Source of the DNA: Flavicella sp.
GTDB lineage: Bacteria > Bacteroidota > Bacteroidia > Flavobacteriales > Flavobacteriaceae
Direction of reading: 5' to 3'
Assembly: GCF_029238425.1 (NCBI RefSeq)
Contig: NZ_JAQWGB010000053.1
Location: 1 to 62,627, forward strand
Length of the DNA stretch: 62,627 nt
Shown: positions 29,317 to 40,700 of the stretch, piece by piece
Numbering within the stretch: the stretch's first letter is position 1
Layout of the letters: each line of letters starts with the position of its first letter
The notes under the pieces: model-generated
The model's input: the letters and a program-made list of their open reading frames with translations, nothing else
What the model was told of the DNA's origin: nothing
Database searches by the model: none
Position numbers and translations under genes: made by a program

Positions 29317-29598
29317 CTATTTTTTACCTTTGTTTTTTCTATCCGCACCGTGTCCTCTAAATGAACGAGTTGGTGAGAATTCTCCTAATTTGTGACCTAC
29401 CATATTTTCAGTAACATAAACAGGTACAAATGCTCTACCATTGTGTACTGCAATTGTTTGTCCTACGAAATCTGGAGTAATCATTGTTGCTCTAGACCAA
29501 GTTTTGATTACTGATTTACTATCTGCCTCAACATTAGCTAAAACTTTTTTCTCAAGTTTATGAAATACGTAAGGTCCTTTCTTTAATGAACGTGCCAT
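29317..29598 (-). CDS. rpsS: 30S ribosomal protein S19
   Basis: A 93-residue head protein starting [11 protein letters not shown], with [20 protein letters not shown] and [14 protein letters not shown]. It lies six bases after rplB. Confidence 0.98.
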   Translation of the reverse strand: MARSLKKGPYVFHKLEKKVLANVEADSKSVIKTWSRATMITPDFVGQTIAVHNGRAFVPVYVTENMVGHKLGEFSPTRSFRGHGADRKNKGKK

Positions 29599-29604
29599 AT
29601 CTTA

Positions 29605-30429
29605 TTATTTTTTTCTACGTTCTATAATATACTTATTACTCGCTTTGGTCTTAGATCTAGTCTTGTAACCTTTTGCAGGGATACCGTTCTTAGATCTAGG
29701 ATGTCCTCCTGAAGATTTACCTTCACCACCACCCATTGGATGATCAACCGGGTTCATCACCACTGGTCTCGTTCTAGGTCTTCTTCCTAACCATCTACTT
29801 CTACCTGCTTTACCAGATACTAGTAATTGATGATCTGAGTTAGATACTACTCCAATAGTTGCCATACAAGTCGCAAGAATTAATCTTGTTTCTCCTGAAG
29901 GCATCTTTACAGTAACATACTTACCATCTTTCGCCATTAACTGAGCAAATGATCCAGCACTACGAGCCATAACAGCTCCTTGACCTGGTCTTAATTCGAT
30001 ACAGCTAATTGTAGTTCCTAAAGGCATTTCAGATAAAGGCATTGCATTCCCAACTTCTGGTGCAATATCTCCTGAACCCGCTTCTACTTTCTGACCTACT
30101 TGTAATCCTCCTTGAGCGATTACATATCTCTTTTCACCATCAGCAAATTGCAACAAAGCAATAAACGCTGTACGGTTTGGATCGTATTGAATTGACAATA
30201 CTTCAGCAGCACCAGCCTTATCTCTTTTAAAATCGATAACACGATACTTTCTCTTGTGTCCACCTCCCATGAATTTCATGGTCATCTTTCCACTGTTGTT
30301 TCGACCTCCAGATCTTTTATTCGGAACAAGTAAACTTTTTTCCGGCTTATCAGTAGTTATGGCGTCGAACCCATTCACTACTCTAAAACGCTGACCTGGT
30401 GTAATTGGTTTTAATTTTCTAACTGACAT
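29605..30429 (-). CDS. rplB: 50S ribosomal protein L2
   Basis: A 274-residue core protein near the peptidyl-transferase centre. The conserved His lies in [19 protein letters not shown]. The N-terminal TPGQRFRVV and [20 protein letters not shown] fit the family. Confidence 0.98.
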   Translation of the reverse strand: MSVRKLKPITPGQRFRVVNGFDAITTDKPEKSLLVPNKRSGGRNNSGKMTMKFMGGGHKRKYRVIDFKRDKAGAAEVLSIQYDPNRTAFIALLQFADGEKRYVIAQGGLQVGQKVEAGSGDIAPEVGNAMPLSEMPLGTTISCIELRPGQGAVMARSAGSFAQLMAKDGKYVTVKMPSGETRLILATCMATIGVVSNSDHQLLVSGKAGRSRWLGRRPRTRPVVMNPVDHPMGGGEGKSSGGHPRSKNGIPAKGYKTRSKTKASNKYIIERRKK

Positions 30430-30438
30430 CTCTAGTTA

Positions 30439-30729
30439 TTAAATATTGTTATAAAAATCAATTGCTTCACCATCTGACAATTGAACGATTGCTTTTTTGT
30501 ATTGACCAACCATACCAGAAACAACACCTTTCTTAGTGAATTTTTGTGTTCTTGTTACTGGGTAAACCATTGTTCTTACTTTCTCTACCGATACTCCGTA
30601 AGCAGCTTCAACAGCTTTTTTGATCTCTACTTTATTTGCTCCAACAGCTACTTTAAAAGTGTAACGGTTGAACGTTTCACTATCAGCAGTTGCTTTTTCT
30701 GTGATAATAGGTTTAATTAAAATACTCAT
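30439..30729 (-). CDS. rplW: 50S ribosomal protein L23
   Basis: A 96-residue exit-tunnel protein, the docking site for trigger factor and SRP. Starts MSILIKPIITEKATADSE, with VEIKKAVEAAYGVSVEKVRT. Confidence 0.97.
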   Translation of the reverse strand: MSILIKPIITEKATADSETFNRYTFKVAVGANKVEIKKAVEAAYGVSVEKVRTMVYPVTRTQKFTKKGVVSGMVGQYKKAIVQLSDGEAIDFYNNI

Positions 30730-30736
30730 CTCTTCC

Positions 30737-31366
30737 CTATTTGCTTAAATTAGACTCAATTCCTTCTAAAGCTCCTTCAGAAAGGATAACTTTATTTGTA
30801 TTTAAGACTCCATAAGTACTCAACGCATCGCCAGTAATTACAGTTGTCTTTTTCAAATTACGAGAAGATAAATAAACATTGTTATTAGTATTCCCTAGTA
30901 CAAACAAAGACTTAGCATTTTCAACACCAAAAGCTTTCAATACATCTGTAAAGTTCTTAGTTTTTGCAGTTTCAAAAGAAAAATCTTCTATCACTACAAT
31001 GTTTTGATCTTTAGCTTGTGTACTTAAAGCAGACTTACGAGCTAATCTTTTTAAGTTTTTGTTTAATTTGAAAGAATAGTTTCTTGGTCTTGGACCAAAA
31101 ACTCTACCTCCACCTCTAAAAACAGGAGACTTGATAGATCCTGCACGTGCAGTACCTGTCCCTTTTTGTTTTTTGATTTTTCTAGTAGAACCAGCAATAT
31201 CAGCTCTTTCTTTAGCTTTGTGCGTTCCTTGTCTTTTATTAGCCAAGTGCTGCTTAACATCTAAATAAATAGCGTGCTTGTTAGGCTCTAATCCGAATAT
31301 AGCATCAGAAAGCTCAACTTGTCTTCCTGTGTCTTTTCCTGTAATATCTAAAACTGCTACTTTCAT
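30737..31366 (-). CDS. rplD: 50S ribosomal protein L4
   Basis: A 209-residue protein whose basic loop lines the exit tunnel (KQKGTGTARAGSIKSPVFRG). In E. coli it regulates its own operon through the mRNA leader. The ATG overlaps the rplC stop by one base (TAATG), suggesting coupled translation. Confidence 0.98.
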   Translation of the reverse strand: MKVAVLDITGKDTGRQVELSDAIFGLEPNKHAIYLDVKQHLANKRQGTHKAKERADIAGSTRKIKKQKGTGTARAGSIKSPVFRGGGRVFGPRPRNYSFKLNKNLKRLARKSALSTQAKDQNIVVIEDFSFETAKTKNFTDVLKAFGVENAKSLFVLGNTNNNVYLSSRNLKKTTVITGDALSTYGVLNTNKVILSEGALEGIESNLSK

Positions 31367-31983
31367 TACTTCTCAATAGTTATGTAAGCGTTTTTGTGAC
31401 CTGGAACACATCCTTTCACTACAAGTAAGTTCTTATCAGAAGATACTTTTAAAACTCTTAAATTTTGAACTTTTACATTTTCACCACCCATTCTTCCGGC
31501 CATACGCATTCCTTTGAATACTCTCGCTGGATATGATGCAGCACCGATAGAACCAGGAGCTCTTAAACGGTTGTGTTGACCGTGTGTTGCTTGACCAACT
31601 CCGGCAAATCCATGACGTTTTACAACCCCTTGGAATCCTTTACCTTTAGAAACTGCAGATACATCTACAAATTCTCCTTCTTCAAATAGATCTACTGTGA
31701 TAGTATCTCCTAATTTGTACTCCTCATCAAAACTTGTAAACTCAACGACTTTTTTCTTAGCAGTAGTTCCAGCCTTTTTAAAGTGACCTTTTAACGCGCT
31801 TGACGTGCGTTTCTCTGCTTTGTCATCGAAACCTAATTGTAAAGCGGCATAACCGTCAACTTCTTCAGTTCTGACTTGGGTAACTACACAAGGACCGCAT
31901 TCAATAACAGTACAAGGAATATTCTTCCCGTTTGCATCGAATAAGCTGGTCATTCCGATTTTTCTTCCTATTAACCCAGACAT
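31366..31983 (-). CDS. rplC: 50S ribosomal protein L3
   Basis: A 205-residue assembly-initiator protein with the loop containing the usually methylated Gln ([18 protein letters not shown]). Starts [20 protein letters not shown]. It heads its own transcription unit here, behind a promoter and a 160-nt leader with a terminator-like hairpin. Confidence 0.98.
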   Translation of the reverse strand: MSGLIGRKIGMTSLFDANGKNIPCTVIECGPCVVTQVRTEEVDGYAALQLGFDDKAEKRTSSALKGHFKKAGTTAKKKVVEFTSFDEEYKLGDTITVDLFEEGEFVDVSAVSKGKGFQGVVKRHGFAGVGQATHGQHNRLRAPGSIGAASYPARVFKGMRMAGRMGGENVKVQNLRVLKVSSDKNLLVVKGCVPGHKNAYITIEK

Positions 31984-32025
31984 TTTTATTTATTTATATT
32001 AATTATTATTCTCTTATTTTATTTC

Positions 32026-32058
32026 AAAAAAAACAGAGCAAAAATATCTTCAGCTCTG
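32026..32058 (-). promoter_or_regulatory. Terminator-like attenuator in the rplC leader
   Basis: On the mRNA strand CAGAGC and GCTCTG form a 6-bp stem around a 13-nt loop, followed at once by eight T. It lies about 43 bases before the rplC ATG and after the promoter, so it would stop transcription ahead of eleven r-protein genes unless relieved. Upstream GGAGC could pair with its 3' arm as an antiterminator. Confidence 0.6.
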
Positions 32059-32147
32059 AATCTATTTTTTACCGTTTTTCCTTCGCTCGCAGCTCCGGAC
32101 ATGTATATACGCGAATATTTTACAAAACGCCTATTTTTAATGAGGTG

Positions 32148-32155
32148 CAAATATA
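32148..32155 (-). promoter_or_regulatory. -7 element of the rplC promoter
   Basis: Minus-strand TATATTTG, an exact consensus match; no clear TTG at -33. The 31984-32350 gap holds this promoter, the leader attenuator and the rpsJ terminator, and I see no gene there. Confidence 0.6.
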
Positions 32156-32295
32156 GAATATATAATTTGAATAAAAAAACGAATTTCATATTAATTATAG
32201 AATTCTAAATGACTCAAAAAAAAGAAGTTACAATCCATAACTTTCCTTATGAAATTACCACTTTCATCAATAGTAACATCATTATCGAAAAGAGC

Positions 32296-32331
32296 AAAAA
32301 AAAAAAGCTATATCAAATGATATAGCTTTTT
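32296..32331 (-). terminator. Intrinsic terminator after rpsJ
   Basis: A 13-bp stem, AAAAAGCTATATC against GATATAGCTTTTT, with AAAT loop and an 11-T run on the minus strand, 20 bases past the rpsJ stop. Confidence 0.9.
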
Positions 32332-32350
32332 AATATGATTGAGAAAGAAA

Positions 32351-32656
32351 TTATACTTTAATTTCTACTTCAACTCCACTTGGTAATTCCAATTTCATTA
32401 AAGCATCAATAGTTTTTGAAGATGAACTATAGATATCTAACAATCTTTTGAAAGAACTTAATTGAAATTGCTCTCTAGATTTTTTGTTTACGTGTGGTGA
32501 ACGCAATACAGTGAAAATCTTTTTATTCGTTGGTAAAGGAATTGGTCCGTTTACAACAGCACCAGTTGACTTTACAGTCTTTACAATCTTTTCAGCAGAT
32601 TTATCTACTAAATTATAATCGTAAGATTTTAATTTTATTCTAATTTTTTGACTCAT
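32351..32656 (-). CDS. rpsJ: 30S ribosomal protein S10
   Basis: A 101-residue 30S head protein that also serves as NusE in transcription antitermination. It has [20 protein letters not shown] and [20 protein letters not shown]. Unlike the E. coli S10 operon, which it heads, here it is the last gene of the str-type operon behind fusA and is cut off from rplC by a terminator. Confidence 0.98.
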   Translation of the reverse strand: MSQKIRIKLKSYDYNLVDKSAEKIVKTVKSTGAVVNGPIPLPTNKKIFTVLRSPHVNKKSREQFQLSSFKRLLDIYSSSSKTIDALMKLELPSGVEVEIKV

Positions 32657-32673
32657 GATTTATATTTTAGAGA

Positions 32674-34797
32674 TTATGCTTTTGATTTTGCGATAACTTC
32701 TTCTGAAATATTAGAAGGAGTTTGTGCATAATGAGAAAATTCCATTGTAGAAGTTGCTCTACCTGAAGAAAGTGTACGTAACGTAGTTACATATCCAAAC
32801 ATTTCAGATAATGGCACATCTGCTTTGATAACTTTCGCTCCCGAACGGTCTCCCATATCGTTTACTTGACCTCTACGTCTATTTAAATCACCTACAATAT
32901 CACCCATGTTTTCTTCTGGAGTAATAGCCTCCATTTTCATAATAGGTTCTAAGATTACAGCACCAGCAGCTTTTGCACATGCTTTGTAACCCATTTTTGC
33001 AGCTAATTCAAAAGAAAGAGCATCAGAATCCACCGGGTGGAAAGATCCATCTGTTAACGTAACTTTCAAAGTATCCATAACGAAACCAGCTAATGGTCCA
33101 TTTTGCATAGATTCTTTAAATCCTTTCTCAACAGCAGGGATAAATTCCTTAGGAATACGTCCTCCTTTAATTTTATCAACGAATTGTAATCCAGGTCCTT
33201 TGAAATCTTCATCAGCAGGTCCCATCTCGAAAACAATATCACCAAACTTACCACGTCCACCAGATTGCTTTTTATAAGTTTCTCTGTGCTCCGTAGCTCT
33301 TGTTACAGCTTCTTTGTATTCTACTTGAGGCTCACCTTCGTTCACTTCAACCTTGAATTCACGCTTCAAACGATCAATCAAAACCTCTAAGTGTAATTCA
33401 CCCATTCCTGAGATTACTGTTTGACCAGAAGCCTCATCCGTTTTTACGGTAAATGTAGGATCCTCTTCTGCTAACTTAGCTAAAGACATTCCTAATTTAT
33501 CCATATCTCCTTTTGTTTTAGGCTCAATTGAGATACCAATTACCGGATCAGGGAAATCCATAGATTCCAAAACAATTGGAGCTTCTAAAGAAGACATTGT
33601 ATCTCCAGTTTTAATATCTTTAAACCCAACAGCCGCACCAATATCACCAGCTTCGATAAAATCGATAGCTTTTTGCTCATTAGCATGCATTTGATAGATA
33701 CGAGAAATACGTTCTTTTTTACCTGAACGGTTGTTCAAAATATAAGAACCAGCATCTAAACGTCCAGAATAAGCACGGAAGAAAGCCAAACGACCTACGA
33801 AAGGATCGGTAGCGATTTTAAATGCCAATGCTGAGAAATCATCTTTAGCATCTGGTTTTCTAGAAGTTTCCTCACCTGAAGCAGGATCCGTCCCAACGAT
33901 TTCATCTCTATCTAATGGAGAAGGTAAGTAACGACAAACAGCATCCAACAAGAATTGAACCCCTTTGTTTTTAAATGCAGATCCAGCAATCATAGGAATG
34001 ATCGCCATATCCATAACTGCAGCTCTTAAAGCAGCATGTACTTCTTCTTCAGTAATTGAATTTTCATCTTCCATGAATTTCTCCAACAAGTTCTCATCGT
34101 AAGATGCAACTTCTTCGATCAATCTAGCACGAGCTTCAGCAGCTTCGTCCACCATGTCTTCAGGAATATCGATAACATCAAAAGTTGCCCCTTGCGTATC
34201 ATCATGCCATAAAATAGCTCTGTTCTTTACTAAATCTACCACACCTTTGAAATCCGCTTCTTCACCAATTGGTAAAACGATTTCAACTGCATTCGAACCT
34301 AACATTTCTTTTACCTGAGTACAAACCCTAGCAAAGTTAGATCCTTGACGGTCCATTTTGTTAACAAAACCAATTCTTGGCACTTTATAGTTGTCAGCCA
34401 ATCTCCAGTTAGTTTCTGACTGAGGCTCTACACCATCAACAGCACTAAACAAGAAAACCAAACCATCCAATACACGTAATGATCTATTTACCTCTACAGT
34501 AAAATCAACGTGTCCTGGAGTATCAATAATATTAAAGTGGTATCCTTTTGTATCAGGCGTTGCTTGCCCGTTTTCAACAGGGAATTTCCACTCACAAGTT
34601 GTTGCAGCAGAAGTAATTGTAATACCTCTTTCTTGCTCTTGCTCCATCCAGTCCATAGTAGCTGCACCATCATGAACTTCCCCAATTTTGTGAGAAACTC
34701 CTGTGTAGTACAATACACGTTCAGTTGTTGTAGTTTTACCAGCATCAATATGCGCAGCAATACCAATATTTCTTGTAAATTTTAAGTCTCTTGCCAT
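32674..34797 (-). CDS. fusA: Translation elongation factor G
   Basis: A 707-residue translocation GTPase. The G domain shows [19 protein letters not shown] (P loop), [17 protein letters not shown] and NKMDRQG; domains II to V follow, with the domain IV segment [18 protein letters not shown]. The order rpsL-rpsG-fusA is the classical str operon, but no tuf gene follows; rpsJ takes that place. It starts four bases after rpsG ends. Confidence 0.98.
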   Translation of the reverse strand: MARDLKFTRNIGIAAHIDAGKTTTTERVLYYTGVSHKIGEVHDGAATMDWMEQEQERGITITSAATTCEWKFPVENGQATPDTKGYHFNIIDTPGHVDFTVEVNRSLRVLDGLVFLFSAVDGVEPQSETNWRLADNYKVPRIGFVNKMDRQGSNFARVCTQVKEMLGSNAVEIVLPIGEEADFKGVVDLVKNRAILWHDDTQGATFDVIDIPEDMVDEAAEARARLIEEVASYDENLLEKFMEDENSITEEEVHAALRAAVMDMAIIPMIAGSAFKNKGVQFLLDAVCRYLPSPLDRDEIVGTDPASGEETSRKPDAKDDFSALAFKIATDPFVGRLAFFRAYSGRLDAGSYILNNRSGKKERISRIYQMHANEQKAIDFIEAGDIGAAVGFKDIKTGDTMSSLEAPIVLESMDFPDPVIGISIEPKTKGDMDKLGMSLAKLAEEDPTFTVKTDEASGQTVISGMGELHLEVLIDRLKREFKVEVNEGEPQVEYKEAVTRATEHRETYKKQSGGRGKFGDIVFEMGPADEDFKGPGLQFVDKIKGGRIPKEFIPAVEKGFKESMQNGPLAGFVMDTLKVTLTDGSFHPVDSDALSFELAAKMGYKACAKAAGAVILEPIMKMEAITPEENMGDIVGDLNRRRGQVNDMGDRSGAKVIKADVPLSEMFGYVTTLRTLSSGRATSTMEFSHYAQTPSNISEEVIAKSKA

Positions 34798-34800
34798 TTC

Positions 34801-35277
34801 TTAGAATCTAAAGTGTGAGAATGCTTTATTTGCTTCAGCCATTTTGTGAACATCTACTCTTTTCTTAACAGCAGCACCTTCTTCTTTAGCCGCAGCTAAA
34901 ATCTCACCTGCTAATTTTTGAGCCATTGTTTTCTCGTTTCTTTTTCTAGCAAATGAAATCATCCATTTGATAGCCATAGAAACTTTTCTATCTGGTCTAA
35001 TTGGCATTGGAATTTGAAAGTTTGCTCCCCCTACACGACGGCTACGAACTTCTACTTGAGGCATTACATTTGACAATGCATCTTTCCAAATTTCTAAGGC
35101 AGATTTTTCTTCTTCTCCCTTTTTTTCTTCTACGATATCTAAAGCATCATAAAATACTTTAAAAGCTACTGATTTCTTACCATCCCACATTAGCATGTTC
35201 ACGAAACGTGTTGCTAATTGATCGTTAAACTTAGGATCCGGTAAAAGAACTCTTTTTTTGGCTCTTCTTTTTCTCAT
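34801..35277 (-). CDS. rpsG: 30S ribosomal protein S7
   Basis: A 158-residue head-assembly protein with [20 protein letters not shown] and the [19 protein letters not shown] segment. In E. coli S7 represses the str operon by binding between rpsL and rpsG; here the 64-base gap at that place contains a hairpin. Confidence 0.98.
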   Translation of the reverse strand: MRKRRAKKRVLLPDPKFNDQLATRFVNMLMWDGKKSVAFKVFYDALDIVEEKKGEEEKSALEIWKDALSNVMPQVEVRSRRVGGANFQIPMPIRPDRKVSMAIKWMISFARKRNEKTMAQKLAGEILAAAKEEGAAVKKRVDVHKMAEANKAFSHFRF

Positions 35278-35300
35278 GTTTTCTTGAGTTTGTTGTTGTT

Positions 35301-35327
35301 GCTAATCAATCATTTTTGATTCCTAGC
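35301..35327 (-). other. Small hairpin in the rpsL-rpsG spacer
   Basis: GCTA/TAGC (35301-35304 with 35324-35327) and AATCA/TGATT (35308-35312 with 35317-35321) stack with a small internal loop. It occupies the place where E. coli has its S7 repressor site. Confidence 0.4.
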
Positions 35328-35341
35328 GAACATTAAAAAAT

Positions 35342-35716
35342 TTACTTCTTAGGACGTTTGGCTCCGTATTTAGATCTACGTTGAGTTCTTCCCTCAACAC
35401 CAGCTGTATCTAAAGCTCCACGAACTACGTGATACTTTACCCCTGGTAAATCTTTTACTCTTCCTCCCCTTACTAATACTATCGAGTGCTCTTGTAAATT
35501 GTGTCCTTCTCCAGGAATGTATGCATTTACCTCATTACCGTTAGTCAAACGAACTCTGGCAACTTTTCTCATTGCAGAGTTTGGTTTCTTAGGTGTTGTA
35601 GTGTAAACACGTGTACATACTCCTCTTCTTTGAGGACACGAATTTAAAGCAGCCGATTTACTCTTCTTAGTGTTTTGGGTTCTTCCTTTGCGTACTAATT
35701 GTTGAATAGTTGGCAT
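35342..35716 (-). CDS. rpsL: 30S ribosomal protein S12
   Basis: A 124-residue decoding-centre protein. [17 protein letters not shown] and [21 protein letters not shown] are intact, with Lys in the positions where streptomycin-resistance changes usually arise, so it looks wild type. It is the first gene of the str operon. Confidence 0.98.
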   Translation of the reverse strand: MPTIQQLVRKGRTQNTKKSKSAALNSCPQRRGVCTRVYTTTPKKPNSAMRKVARVRLTNGNEVNAYIPGEGHNLQEHSIVLVRGGRVKDLPGVKYHVVRGALDTAGVEGRTQRRSKYGAKRPKK

Positions 35717-35770
35717 ACTAAAATGTTATAAATTGTGTTTATTTTATAATTCTCTATTTTTTAGAGGGTG

Positions 35771-35800
35771 CAAATATACGTTTTTTATCTAATTATTCAA
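35771..35800 (-). promoter_or_regulatory. str operon promoter (rpsL-rpsG-fusA-rpsJ)
   Basis: Minus-strand TTG (35798-35800), 19 bp, then TATATTTG (35771-35778): a full consensus match. The leader is about 50 nt. Confidence 0.8.
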
Positions 35801-35836
35801 ATACCAGCAAGTTAAATTTTAATATTTACAAATTTC

Positions 35837-35867
35837 TTGATATTTGGGTAATTATAATTTAGCTTTG
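35837..35867 (+). promoter_or_regulatory. Promoter of the Omp85-type gene
   Basis: TTG (35837-35839), 20 bp, then TAGCTTTG (35860-35867). It is divergent from the str promoter and about 25 bases before the ATG. Confidence 0.65.
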
Positions 35868-35893
35868 ACTTTAGCCATTTCACTCAGAAAGAA

Positions 35894-37579
35894 ATGTTTT
35901 CATACATGCAGAACAGATATTTAACTCTTCCTATTTTTCCAAGAAAAATTATTTTCTTTCCGCTTTTTGCATTTTTTTCGATTTTTTCTTCTGATTGCAC
36001 CGCACAAAAAGTCAGAGTTCAACTTAAAACCCAACAAAAAGAAACGCAACTCTCATTGATTAGAGATACTTTGTTTAAAAACCAAAATGCACTAGACTTA
36101 TATATTAAGGATATATCTAAGCGATTAAACAAAGAAGGTTTTATTAATCATCAAATTACTTTAGAGAAAACAAATGACAGTGTATACAGCTACGAAACAA
36201 AAGAAGGGGTACAACTAAATTTTGCACACTTGACATTCAGCAGAACGAACGACCTTCCGGAACACATCTCCAACCAACAACTAATTGTTCCTTTTTCAAA
36301 ACTAGACAACAACATAAAACTACTTTATAATTATTATGAAGATCAGGGCTACACCTTTACAGAAATCACCCCTACAAAAATAAGCCAATCAAATGACACT
36401 TTGTACACCAATATAGAAATCAAAACCACAAAAAAAAGAAGTATAGATAAGGTTGTAGTGAAGGGCTACAAAAATTTCCCTCAAAAATTTATAGACCAAC
36501 ATTTTGGACTTTCCAATAAAGAAATCTACAAGAAAAGTACTTTAGAAAAAATAAGTCAAGACCTTAAAACACTTCCCTTTGTTACAGAAACAAGAAAACC
36601 TGAAGTTCTTTTCACTAAAGACTCCACTCATATATATGTATACTTACAAAAACAACAATCCAATAAATTTGATGGACTTATCGGTTTTACAAATGGAGAA
36701 AACGGCAAACTAAGATTTAATGGATATCTCGATGTCGCTCTTAACAACAGCTTTAACAAAGGAGAACATCTCTCCTTCTATTGGAGCAACAATGGAAACC
36801 AACAGGAAAACTTCAAACTTAAAGCCGCAACACCTTACATTTTTAACTCTCCAATCAGTCCGGAAATTAAATTTGAAATTTACAAACAAGATTCTTCCTT
36901 TATCAACACCGACTTCAACGCCTCGATCAATTACGCATTAAACACAAACAACGCAATTGGATTTAATTTCCTATTAAAAAACTCAACAAACTTAATCGAG
37001 GACAACACCCTTAATATCGAAACTTATAAAAAGCGATTGTACGGGACACAGTACGAATACACCCAACCAAAAAAAACAAACACATATTTCCAAATTTCCG
37101 CAAAAGCAAGTGCTGGTAATAAAACAACAGAAACAAACACCGAAGCTCAATATTATACTTATTTGGATATAATATTAAAAGAAAGACTATCCAAAAGAAG
37201 TAGGATTTACATACACAACAGAACCGAAAACATCACTGGTCAAAACCTCACTCTCAATGAACTTTTTCAAATAGGAGGTGCTAACACCATAAGAGGTTTT
37301 TACGAACAGAGCATTTTTACATCTTCTTACAATTTCACAAACTTAGAATACCAATTACTAACCTCATTAGAGTCTTACCTCTACACTTTAACTGATTTTG
37401 GAATCACAAAAAACCCAATCAATTCTATTAATGACAGAAATTATAGTTTTGGTCTTGGTTATGCTTATAAAACCAAAGGAGGATTTATAAACTTTAATTA
37501 CGCTTTTGGTAAAACCAACAAAGCCCCATTCAATTTCAACCAAGGAATATTCCACATCAAACTTACAACTGAATTTTAA
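35894..37579 (+). CDS. Omp85/BamA-superfamily outer-membrane protein with POTRA region
   Basis: The 561-residue product has a hydrophobic export signal near residues 15-38. A region at about 180-265 looks like POTRA repeats (SIDKVVVKGYKNFPQKFI), and the last half is rich in alternating aromatic and polar residues typical of a 16-stranded barrel. The Omp85 hallmark IRGF occurs in LFQIGGANTIRGFYEQS near residue 470. It should sit in the outer membrane. It is shorter than BamA, with fewer POTRA domains, so it is more likely a TamA-like or specialised paralogue than the essential assembly factor. A start at Met5 (35906) is equally possible. The cargo is unknown. Confidence 0.75.
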   Translation: MFSYMQNRYLTLPIFPRKIIFFPLFAFFSIFSSDCTAQKVRVQLKTQQKETQLSLIRDTLFKNQNALDLYIKDISKRLNKEGFINHQITLEKTNDSVYSYETKEGVQLNFAHLTFSRTNDLPEHISNQQLIVPFSKLDNNIKLLYNYYEDQGYTFTEITPTKISQSNDTLYTNIEIKTTKKRSIDKVVVKGYKNFPQKFIDQHFGLSNKEIYKKSTLEKISQDLKTLPFVTETRKPEVLFTKDSTHIYVYLQKQQSNKFDGLIGFTNGENGKLRFNGYLDVALNNSFNKGEHLSFYWSNNGNQQENFKLKAATPYIFNSPISPEIKFEIYKQDSSFINTDFNASINYALNTNNAIGFNFLLKNSTNLIEDNTLNIETYKKRLYGTQYEYTQPKKTNTYFQISAKASAGNKTTETNTEAQYYTYLDIILKERLSKRSRIYIHNRTENITGQNLTLNELFQIGGANTIRGFYEQSIFTSSYNFTNLEYQLLTSLESYLYTLTDFGITKNPINSINDRNYSFGLGYAYKTKGGFINFNYAFGKTNKAPFNFNQGIFHIKLTTEF

Positions 37580-37729
37580 CCATTCTTAAACAAAAACGAA
37601 CCTTTCACACATAAAAATATGCCAAAAGAAGTTTTTTAACCTTTTGCAAATATACAAACGTTAATAATTCAATATAGTTAGAAATTTTTCGTGCCTTTTT
37701 TAATCGTATTACAGAAAAAAGTTATAATT

Positions 37730-40700
37730 ATGTTAAATAATTTAAAAAACTCTACCCAGATGAATCTAAAATTACGTCGAATAGCGATGCTTTTGTGTAT
37801 GCTCGTTGTTCAAATCACTTATTCACAAAGCCAGAAAATTACCGTTACAGGTACTATTTCTGATGCGTCAGGACCATTACCTGGGGTCGTTGTCATTATC
37901 AACAATACAACAAATGGAACTCAAACCGACTTTGACGGGAATTTTTCTATTGAAGCGAAAGTTGGGGCTATTCTCGATATCAGTTATGTTGGTATGATTT
38001 CTCTTCAAAAAACGGTTAAGAACTCTTCTCCACTGCAAATTACTATGGAAGAAGATACCGAGGCACTTGAAGAAGTTGTAGTTGTTGCCTTTGGTAAACA
38101 GACTAAAAAATCAATTGTTGGTGCAATCTCAACTGTATCTTCCGATATTGTAGAAAATCAACAACTTACATCTGTTGCGACGGCTCTTCAAGGAAATGTC
38201 GCTGGTGTTAATGTTATCTCTAGTGGTGGACAACCTGGAGAAAACCCAACTATACGAATACGAGGTGTAAGCTCAATAAACGCTGATGCTTCACCGTTAA
38301 TAATTGTTGACGGAGCTCCTTTTAACGGGAACCTTAATACAATTAGTCCGGACCAAATAGAATCCATGAATGTTCTAAAAGATGCTGCTTCCACCTCCTT
38401 ATATGGATCTAGAGGTGCTAATGGAGTTATCTTGATAAACACAAAAAGAGGAAAATTTAACTCTCCAACCTCTGTATCTGTAAAAACAACTTATGGTGTA
38501 TCCGGCAGGGCAGTTGAAAGGCATGGGTTGATTGACACTGATACTTTTACAGAATATACATGGGAAGCAATTAGAAACAACAATCAGTACAACCAAGGTA
38601 TGTCTCCTGCAGATGCTGCTTCTGCAGCCAGCAACAGCCTTGTTACAACTCTTGGCTACAACCCATATAGCTCCCCAACACCTGTGGGTACTGACGGAAA
38701 ACTTTTGTCTACAGACAAAAAATGGGATACAAATTGGGGGGACCTGATTGAAAACAATAGTGCTAAAAGAATTGAACACACCCTCGGAATATCCGGAGGT
38801 AGTGAGAATACGACTCATTCATTCAATTTAAATTACCTAGATCAGGAGGGAAGCATACAAACATCAAAATTCGAAAGGGTTACAACACGTCTTTCCGTAG
38901 ACACCAAGGTAAACAAATGGTTTAAAACGGGGGTTTCATTATTCTACTCTACTTCTGTTCAAAACTTCCCTGAGCAAAGCGGAACAAGTTTTACTAGCAC
39001 CATTCAATGGATTAACAATCTATCTTCTTACTATCCAGTATACAGAAGAGATGCTAATGGAAATTTCATATACGATGCCAAAGGCAATAACATATATGAT
39101 TATGGAAATAATTCAGGTGCACTTAACGCCGTAAGACCGCAATATCAAGGAGAAAACATTTTAGGTTCTTTATACCTTTATGAAAAACAATACAAAAGAG
39201 ATAATTTTACGGCCAATGGATATATGCAATTTCAACTAATGAAAAATCTTAGTTTTAAAACTCAAATATCTTTTGAAAAATATATTTACGACTTTTATGA
39301 ATACAACCATAATCAGTATGGTGTTGCTGCAAGTGTAAACGGTAGAGTTGATCAAGATAGGAACTTTACAGTTACAAAAAACATTATAAATACTCTAAAC
39401 TACAAAAGAAAATTTGGAGAACACAATATCAACCTTGATGTAATGCATGAAGCTTTTGAGAGAAACATTAGCAATTTGGGAGCTCAAGGAGTTGGTTTTC
39501 TTCCTAATGTAAAAGTATTAAATGGTAGCACAACTCCCGAAGCTGTTAGAGGATCTTTAACCGATGAAACACTTAATTCTTATTTAGGTAGAGCTTCCTA
39601 TAATTATAAAGAAAAATATTTTGGTGAAATTTCATTTCGACAGGATGCTTCAAGTAGATTCAGTCCAGAAACAAGAGTTGGTAGCTTTTTTGCTGTAGGG
39701 GGATCTTGGATCATTTCAGAAGAAGCTTTCATGAAAAACATAGATCAAATCAACTTTCTAAAATTAAGAGCATCTTATGGTGAATTAGGAAACAACAAAA
39801 CACAGGATGAATTCGATAATGCTGATTACTTCCCTTACCTATCTCTTTATGAAACCGGATGGAACGAATTGGATAACACTGGAGTTATTTTAGGTGACGT
39901 TTCAGACCCAGGGTTAACTTGGGAAAAAACAGCTTCATCAAATATTGGTCTTGACTTTGGCTTATTTGGACAATACCTAAATGGATCAATTGACTACTAC
40001 ACAAAAACCTCTGTGGATCTAATTTACGACAGACCATTACCTTCGTCTACCGGTAACGACAAAATAAAAACTAACGTAGGATCTTTGAAGAATTATGGTG
40101 TTGAAGTTTCGCTTCGATCAAATATTATTAGTAACAAAAATTTCAAATGGACTACCGGTTTAAACGTATCATTTGATAAAAATAAAATAACTGAACTTAC
40201 TCAAGAATCCTTCATTAATGGAACAAAAAGATGGGAAGTTGGTAGATCATTATATGACTTTTATCTTGCTGAATGGGCAGGTGTAAATCCAGCAAATGGA
40301 AAAGGGATGTGGTACATTGAAACTGAAGATACTGAAGGAAACATTACGAGAGACGTAACAGAGTTATATGCCGATGCAACAAGAAAATACACGGATAAAA
40401 CATCTCTTCCTGATATGATCGGAGGTTTTTCAAATAATTTGGTTTACAAAAATTTTGATTTAAACTTTTTATTTAATTTTAGTTTCGGAGCATACGTATA
40501 TGACTCCTCTTACGCATCACTTATGGAAGGTATGGCTGATGTTGGAAGGGCTGGTCATACTGATTTGCAATATAGATGGCAAGAACCTGGTGACGTAACC
40601 CATGTTCCTCTTCTTTTCAACTCACAAAACGACTTTAACAGTAGATCAGACAGATTCCTTTTTAAAAATGACTATATCCGTCTAAAGGCATTGACTTTTG

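Noticed and set aside
32209-32325. 38-codon plus-strand frame in the rplC-rpsJ gap
   Set aside because: It ends inside the rpsJ terminator, has no promoter and a Lys-run composition from A-rich DNA.
37647-37672. TATATTTG on the minus strand before susC, a possible antisense promoter
   Set aside because: The nearest TTG is only 15 bp away, too close for a -33 element, and no antisense gene follows.
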